A stretch of DNA of 64,000 nt from Pelistega suis (GTDB lineage Bacteria; Pseudomonadota; Gammaproteobacteria; Burkholderiales; Burkholderiaceae_B): contig NZ_JABGBN010000007.1 in the NCBI RefSeq assembly GCF_013133795.1, positions 1 through 64,000 of the forward strand. The letters are read 5' to 3'. Under the pieces are notes generated by a model. The model saw only the letters and a list, made by a program, of their open reading frames with translations, was not told the DNA's origin and made no database searches. Below, one piece after another: positions 59,155 to 64,000 of the stretch. The position numbers and the translations under genes are program-made. Position 1 is the first letter of the stretch. The number at the start of each line of letters is the position of its first letter.

Positions 59155-60519
59155 TTAGACTGTCATTGAGAAAATTCGTGTTTGAGGTTGTTTTCTGAGC
59201 ATTCTGAGGTCAAACGACATACAGATATTACGCGCAAATAAACGACCACTATCGGTGATTTTTAACGCATGCTCACTCATCTCAATAAGCCCATCATTTT
59301 CCATTTCTTTGAGACGTGCTAAGACCTCAGGAAGCTCTTTAAATTGCTGTTCAGGCTTATCCCAGCGAGTTTCTAGTAAGCACATGAGATTGAGGATATG
59401 ACGGCGAATAATGAGGTCTTCGGTATTGAGTAAATGTCCACGGAAAATAGGCAACTCATCTTTTTCTAGGCGCGCATAGTATTGTTCTAACTCTTTTTCA
59501 TTTTGGGCAAAACCGTACCATGAATCTCCAATAGCCGACATCCCTAAACCGACCATCAGCTGTGTCGATGATGATGTATAGCCCATAAAGTTACGGTGGA
59601 TTTTTTTATTGAGCATGGATTTATATAAATCATCGCTAGGAAGAGAAAAATGATCCATCCCAATTTCTACATAACCCAGCTCTTCCAGTAAGACCTTACC
59701 GTTTTCGTATAAGGCACGCTTTTCTTCGCCAGAGGGCAAATCGTTTTCATCAAAGCCACGTTGCCCCACGCCTTTAATCCAAGGCACATGAGCATATGAG
59801 TAGAAGGCTAGACGGTCTGGTTTCTGAGCAATCGTGCGACGAATTGTGTTTTCCATGGATTTCCATGATTGGAAAGGCAAACCAAAAACTAAATCATGAC
59901 TGATACTGGTGTAGCCAATCTCGCGAGCGGCTTGCGTGACACTCTGTACGTTTTCATAAGGCTGGATACGATGAATGGCTTTTTGTACAATGGGGTCATA
60001 GTCCTGCACACCAAAGCTGACACGACGAAAACCTAAGTCGTAGAGCATTTGTAAGTGGGTGCGACGTGTATTATTGGGATGTCCTTCAAAGCTTAACTCA
60101 GGATTTTCGGCTAACGCACTACTCTCAAAAATCGTCGTCAGTAGACGCTTGAGATTATCTTCGCTAAAGAAAGTCGGTGTACCGCCACCTAAATGAATCT
60201 CTTTGATTTTAGGTTGGCGACCAAAGAGGTTAAGGTACATTCCCCATTCTTTAATTAGGGCATCAATATAAGGCTCTTCGACAGAATGCTTTTTAGTAAT
60301 ACGCTTATGACAGGCACAGAAAGTACAGAGGCTTTCACAAAAGGGGAGATGAATGTAAAGGCTAATCCCTTCGCTATCGTTAGATTCTTCAAAACTACGC
60401 TTAAGTGTTTCAATATAGCCTGTTGTGGAAAAGCTGGTTTCGTCCCAATAGGGAACGGTAGGATAGCTTGTGTAACGAGGACCGGGGATATTGTATTTGT
60501 GAATGAGCGTGGTATTCAT
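59155..60519 (-). CDS. hemN: Oxygen-independent coproporphyrinogen III oxidase
   Basis: Radical SAM enzyme that makes protoporphyrinogen IX for haem under anaerobic conditions. The 454-residue protein has YNIPGPRYTSYPT at the N-terminus. The 4Fe-4S/SAM motif PFCESLCTFCAC holds C61, C65 and C68 (CX3CX2C) plus C70. Later motifs are EIHLGGGTPTF and ISHDLVFGLP. I chose ATG 60519; a TTG at 60540 adds seven residues. The methyltransferase frame starts 3 nt after its stop, so the two are one operon. Confidence 0.96.
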   Translation of the reverse strand: MNTTLIHKYNIPGPRYTSYPTVPYWDETSFSTTGYIETLKRSFEESNDSEGISLYIHLPFCESLCTFCACHKRITKKHSVEEPYIDALIKEWGMYLNLFGRQPKIKEIHLGGGTPTFFSEDNLKRLLTTIFESSALAENPELSFEGHPNNTRRTHLQMLYDLGFRRVSFGVQDYDPIVQKAIHRIQPYENVQSVTQAAREIGYTSISHDLVFGLPFQSWKSMENTIRRTIAQKPDRLAFYSYAHVPWIKGVGQRGFDENDLPSGEEKRALYENGKVLLEELGYVEIGMDHFSLPSDDLYKSMLNKKIHRNFMGYTSSSTQLMVGLGMSAIGDSWYGFAQNEKELEQYYARLEKDELPIFRGHLLNTEDLIIRRHILNLMCLLETRWDKPEQQFKELPEVLARLKEMENDGLIEMSEHALKITDSGRLFARNICMSFDLRMLRKQPQTRIFSMTV

Positions 60520-60570
60520 TGTGACCGTCTTTTCAAACAAGTGTAATGTTTTATTTTAACAGAATGAAAG

Positions 60571-60603
60571 ACACTCCCACTAAAAACCCTTTAGTGAGAG
60601 TGT
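60571..60603. terminator. Imperfect hairpin after topB
   Basis: ACACTC/GAGTGT and CACTAAA/TTTAGTG pair across 60571-60603 with one mismatch and a short loop. It is in the 155-bp spacer between topB and hemN on the minus strand. A T tract is not clear. Confidence 0.4.
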
Positions 60604-60674
60604 TGTGATGGTTGCCAGGCACAGTGAGCATACTCTTGTGAGAGCATGTAAGCAGTGTAAGGGTGCGTCAGTGA

Positions 60675-63278
60675 TTAACTGCTCTTTGTTGCTCGCTTGC
60701 TTGCTGTTTTAGTTGTTTTTTTGGCCACCGTTTTCGTGGTGGCTTTTTTGGCAGTTGTTGCTTTGGTCGCCGATGTTGTTGCTGTTTTCGAGGCTTTCTT
60801 TGTCGCCGCTTTTGTGGCTGTGCCTCGTTCTTCAAATTCAAAACCAATCTTGCCTTTTTTATCCATGGCTAAAAAGGCTTTAAATTTGCGATTGGTGCGA
60901 TTAGACACGAATCCCTCTAATAAATCGGTCTTGCCTGTTTCAAGCAGTTTACTCATCTGCTCTTGGGAGATTTCTTGTTGTAAGATAACTTTGCCTGATT
61001 TGAAGTCGCAAGGATTGTCCTTATTGGTAGATTGGTCGCAGACATAGCTCATGCCAATATCATAAATATGACCTGAGGTGCATTTAGGACATTTTCCAAG
61101 TGCAGTGAGGCTACTGAAATCAATCTCTTCTTGTTCGGCTTCATTATTTTGTCCGAAGTCAAATTCAAGTTTGTTTTCTTCTGTTAATCGCAAAATAGCC
61201 GAGAAAGGACGCCCTAGCTTACTAATAAAGCCCGACAAGGGGCCGATACTACGGTGGGTAAGTAATTCTTCTGCTTCTTCGGTTTCCAGATTACGCCCAC
61301 CTGGATTTTTAGTAATGGAGAAATCACAGTCGGTACAAGCAAAACGGCGATAGTTTTCTTTGACGATGCCACCACAGGCAGGGCAAGAGGTATTAAGCGT
61401 CACGTAATCGCCTGGAATCGTATCATGCTCGTATTCTTTGGCACGTTTGACAATGACTTGTGTGCTTTGGGCAATCTCTTGCATAAAGCGGTTGCGGTCT
61501 AATGTACCTTGTTCGATTTGTTTTAGCTTATGCTCCCATTCGCCCGTGAGTTCGGGAGAGGTGAGTTCCTTAATATTCAAACCATTGAGTAGGGTCATCA
61601 GTTGGCGTGTTTTCGTGGTGGCGACTAAATCACGCCCCTCTCGACGTAAGTACTGATCAGCAATTAAGCCTTCAATAATGGTCGCTCGTGTCGCCGGTGT
61701 GCCTAAGCCGCGCTCCGACATCGCCTCGCGTAATTCATCATCTTCGACAAGTTTACCCGCACCCTCCATGGCACTTAATAACGTTGCCTCGGTGTAATGT
61801 GGGGGTGGTTTTGTCGCATTGGCTTCAATATGAATTTCTTCGGTTTTGACTTGCTCGTTTTCTGAGACAGGAACAAGACTATCCTCACCGTCTTGAGCAC
61901 CTTTACCGTAGACGGCTAACCAACCTGGTGATACAAGTACTTTACCTTCAGTTTTAAAGTGATGTCCACTCACGACCGTAATACGTGTGGTAACACGATA
62001 TTCGGCTGCTGGATAGAAAATCGCCATAAAGCGTTTGGTGATGAGATCATAGATTTTCGCCTCGGCATCACTTAGCTCTTTAGGTAATTGTGAGGTCGGA
62101 ATAATCGCAAAGTGGTCAGAGACCTTTTTATTATCAAAAATACGTTTATTCGGTTTTACCCAGTTATTGCTTAGAATGGTTTGCGCAAAGGAGGTGTGGC
62201 TACGATTAATTGCGGCACCACTCTGTGAAATTTCAGAGAGGGTTTGTTTAACCGTAGGAATATAGTCTTCTGGTAGGTAACGTGAGTCAGTACGTGGATA
62301 AGTAATGACTTTGTGACGCTCATATAAAGCTTGTGCCAAGGCTAGCGTCGTCTTAGCAGAAAAACCAAAACGAGAGTTCGCCTCGCGTTGTAAACTCGTT
62401 AAGTCGTAGAGTGCCGGTGAATTTTGAGTGAGAGGTTTAGATTCTTCGCTCACACTACCGGCTTTATTACGGCATGCCATGACTACGGTTTGCGCCGCGG
62501 TTTCAGACCATAAACGACTTTCTTTTTTCTCTGGGTCATTAGCGTCTTTTTTGAAGTCTTTATCTATCCAGCGACCTTCATAAATACCTGCCGCAGAGAC
62601 AAAGCTAGCCACTACTTCCCAATAGTTTTTCGAGACAAATTGACGAATTTTCTGCTCACGGTCATAGACAATCGCTAGAGTGGGCGTTTGTACACGACCA
62701 ATCGGTGTTTTAAAGAAACCACCGTCTTTACTATTAAAGGCGGTCATGGCACGGGTGCCATTGATACCCACTAGCCAGTCTGCTTCTGCACGTGAACGAG
62801 CAGCAGCCTCAAGGGGCTTCATGCTTTCATCAGATCGTAGATTATCAAACGCCTCAAGAATGGCTTGCTTTGTCATCGATTGTAGCCAGAGACGTTGAAT
62901 GGGCTTGTTGACTTTAGCGTATTGCACGATGTAGCGGAAAATCAGCTCACCTTCGCGTCCCGCGTCGCATGCATTAATAATCGCACTAACATCTTTACGT
63001 TTGAGGAGTTTGACAAGGAGTTTTAAACGGTCTAATGATTTTTTATCCGCTGGTTGAATGTCAAAACCATTTTTGGGAATGGCGGGCAGATGGGTAAAAG
63101 ACCATTTACCACGAACCACATCATCGGGATTGAATAAGGTTAATAAATGACCCACACTGGAGGAAAGGACATATTGCTCATTTTCAAAATAACCATCATG
63201 GCGCTCAAAGCCACCTAGTGCGCGGGATAAATCCTGTGCGACAGAAGGTTTTTCAGCAATAATTAGTGTTTTTGTCAT
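60675..63278 (-). CDS. topB: DNA topoisomerase III
   Basis: Type IA topoisomerase that decatenates DNA and resolves recombination intermediates. The 867-residue protein has an N-terminal TOPRIM domain (TLIIAEKPSVAQDLSRALGG; ACDAGREGELIFRY) and the active-site tyrosine in ITYPRTDSRYLPEDYI. Cysteine clusters (SCPACGG...CTDCD; KCPKCTSGH) follow. A Lys/Thr/Ala-rich tail (about the last 45 residues) may bind DNA, similar in composition to the ParB N-terminal tail here. It is divergent from the DUF2157 gene. Confidence 0.95.
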   Translation of the reverse strand: MTKTLIIAEKPSVAQDLSRALGGFERHDGYFENEQYVLSSSVGHLLTLFNPDDVVRGKWSFTHLPAIPKNGFDIQPADKKSLDRLKLLVKLLKRKDVSAIINACDAGREGELIFRYIVQYAKVNKPIQRLWLQSMTKQAILEAFDNLRSDESMKPLEAAARSRAEADWLVGINGTRAMTAFNSKDGGFFKTPIGRVQTPTLAIVYDREQKIRQFVSKNYWEVVASFVSAAGIYEGRWIDKDFKKDANDPEKKESRLWSETAAQTVVMACRNKAGSVSEESKPLTQNSPALYDLTSLQREANSRFGFSAKTTLALAQALYERHKVITYPRTDSRYLPEDYIPTVKQTLSEISQSGAAINRSHTSFAQTILSNNWVKPNKRIFDNKKVSDHFAIIPTSQLPKELSDAEAKIYDLITKRFMAIFYPAAEYRVTTRITVVSGHHFKTEGKVLVSPGWLAVYGKGAQDGEDSLVPVSENEQVKTEEIHIEANATKPPPHYTEATLLSAMEGAGKLVEDDELREAMSERGLGTPATRATIIEGLIADQYLRREGRDLVATTKTRQLMTLLNGLNIKELTSPELTGEWEHKLKQIEQGTLDRNRFMQEIAQSTQVIVKRAKEYEHDTIPGDYVTLNTSCPACGGIVKENYRRFACTDCDFSITKNPGGRNLETEEAEELLTHRSIGPLSGFISKLGRPFSAILRLTEENKLEFDFGQNNEAEQEEIDFSSLTALGKCPKCTSGHIYDIGMSYVCDQSTNKDNPCDFKSGKVILQQEISQEQMSKLLETGKTDLLEGFVSNRTNRKFKAFLAMDKKGKIGFEFEERGTATKAATKKASKTATTSATKATTAKKATTKTVAKKTTKTASKRATKSS

Positions 63279-63472
63279 TATATTCCTTGATATACGGATG
63301 ATAAGAAATCAAATAAAAGTGTATTTTCTGGGATAATACGAGAGGGAAATTACTTTTTGCAAGTAAAAATTCATTATTTCTACAATTAAGTGGATGCCTT
63401 TTTCGTATAAAAGAGACTTACAGCGCTTGTCTTTATATTAATAAGTTATTAAAAATCAGTGAGTTATAAAAA

Positions 63473-64000
63473 ATGTCAAATAAGTCTGTCGAAAAATTTT
63501 TATTTTTTCCTAGTGGTGCATTCTATTTGGGGATTTTAGGTGTTCTGCTCGGTGCAGGGCTTTTTTCTTCGGGCTTAGTGACATGGATAGCGGCAAATTG
63601 GGATGGCTTTAGTCATTTTACCAAGCTGTATGGTATACAGTTTATTTTTGTCTTTTGTGTGCTAGCAGGACTTTTTTCTTTTGCTCGACGACGACAAGAG
63701 CAGGCGCTCCATCTCAGCTCTCGCTTATGGTTTTTCTTGGCGGCAGTAGGCATAGGCGGACTTTTCGCTTTGATAGGGCAGACTTATCAGACGGGGGCTG
63801 ATGTCTGGCAGTTATTTGCGGTGTGGACATTTTTTCAGTTGTTTTTATTGATTGCCTTATCACATATCGCGAATGCGTTGCTATTTTTCAGTACCTTGGT
63901 ATTAAGTCTTGTGCTGTGGTTATCAGAATTGGGTTTGGATGTCGTACTGATATCATGGATTGCAGCAGGGCTCAGTGTAGTGTTATTGGTAGCGACCGAA
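63473..64000 (+). CDS. DUF2157 domain membrane protein (N-terminal part, runs off window)
   Basis: The 176 residues present start MSNKSVEKFLFFPSGAFYLG. They contain several hydrophobic helices and GLVTWIAANWDGFSHFTKL, the WIAANWD motif typical of DUF2157. Later GIGGLFALIGQTYQTGADVW continues the family pattern. It is an integral membrane protein of unknown function. The C-terminus is outside the window. Confidence 0.88.
   Translation, partial: MSNKSVEKFLFFPSGAFYLGILGVLLGAGLFSSGLVTWIAANWDGFSHFTKLYGIQFIFVFCVLAGLFSFARRRQEQALHLSSRLWFFLAAVGIGGLFALIGQTYQTGADVWQLFAVWTFFQLFLLIALSHIANALLFFSTLVLSLVLWLSELGLDVVLISWIAAGLSVVLLVATE

Overview
The window looks like the origin-proximal part of a low-GC betaproteobacterial chromosome, probably an Alcaligenaceae-type organism of the Pelistega/Taylorella/Oligella kind. 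This placement is inferred from gene content and protein style, not from a search. Supporting signs are rpmH-rnpA-yidD-yidC running away from dnaA-dnaN-gyrB, a nearby mnmG-rsmG-parA-parB cluster, a tRNA-Tyr/Gly/Thr-tuf operon, a Fiu/PiuC iron pair, a fused LivHM permease, and a small SET-domain protein next to panB.

Layout. 1-5.3 kb (minus strand): start of tuf, three tRNAs with a near-consensus promoter, then parB, parA, rsmG and mnmG. 5.3-11.5 kb: an AT-rich variable stretch between two conserved clusters. It holds a TnpB-only IS200/IS605-type element, two parS-like sites (one inside a perfect 17-bp inverted repeat), an aminotransferase, a roughly 700-bp candidate origin with perfect DnaA boxes in a duplicated 54-nt segment, a frameshifted phage-like remnant, a HIT protein and a tyrosine phosphatase. 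11.5-19.7 kb: the dnaA cluster, with two DnaA boxes upstream of dnaA. The window therefore has two origin-like regions, one near parAB/mnmG and one at rpmH-dnaA, as described in pseudomonads.

19.7-26.2 kb: Fe(II) dioxygenase PiuC and a Fur-box-preceded TonB receptor, then a cyclotransferase-like protein, an epimerase-like protein, a metallophosphoesterase and a pseudouridine synthase. 26.3-31.7 kb: an oligopeptide ABC importer in the order F-B-C-D-A. 31.7-36.3 kb: a UvrD-like helicase, nicotinamidase, a secreted phosphodiester glycosidase-like protein and ferredoxin-NADP reductase. 36.4-41.0 kb: a branched-chain amino-acid type ABC importer with the two permeases fused.

41.1-52.8 kb: a complete cdiB-cdiA-cdiI contact-dependent inhibition locus. 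CdiA is 3000 residues, with an ESPR-type signal, TPS domain, haemagglutinin repeats, a cysteine/proline-rich central segment that may bind the receptor, a VENN motif and an HNH-like C-terminal toxin. The overlapping downstream gene encodes a large unrecognised protein that is the candidate immunity protein. This is the most system-like part of the window.

52.8-64 kb: a DUF945 protein, nucleoside deoxyribosyltransferase, SET protein and panB, a stand-alone acetolactate synthase large subunit, a methyltransferase whose frame has a stop at codon 6, hemN, topB, and the start of a DUF2157 membrane protein.
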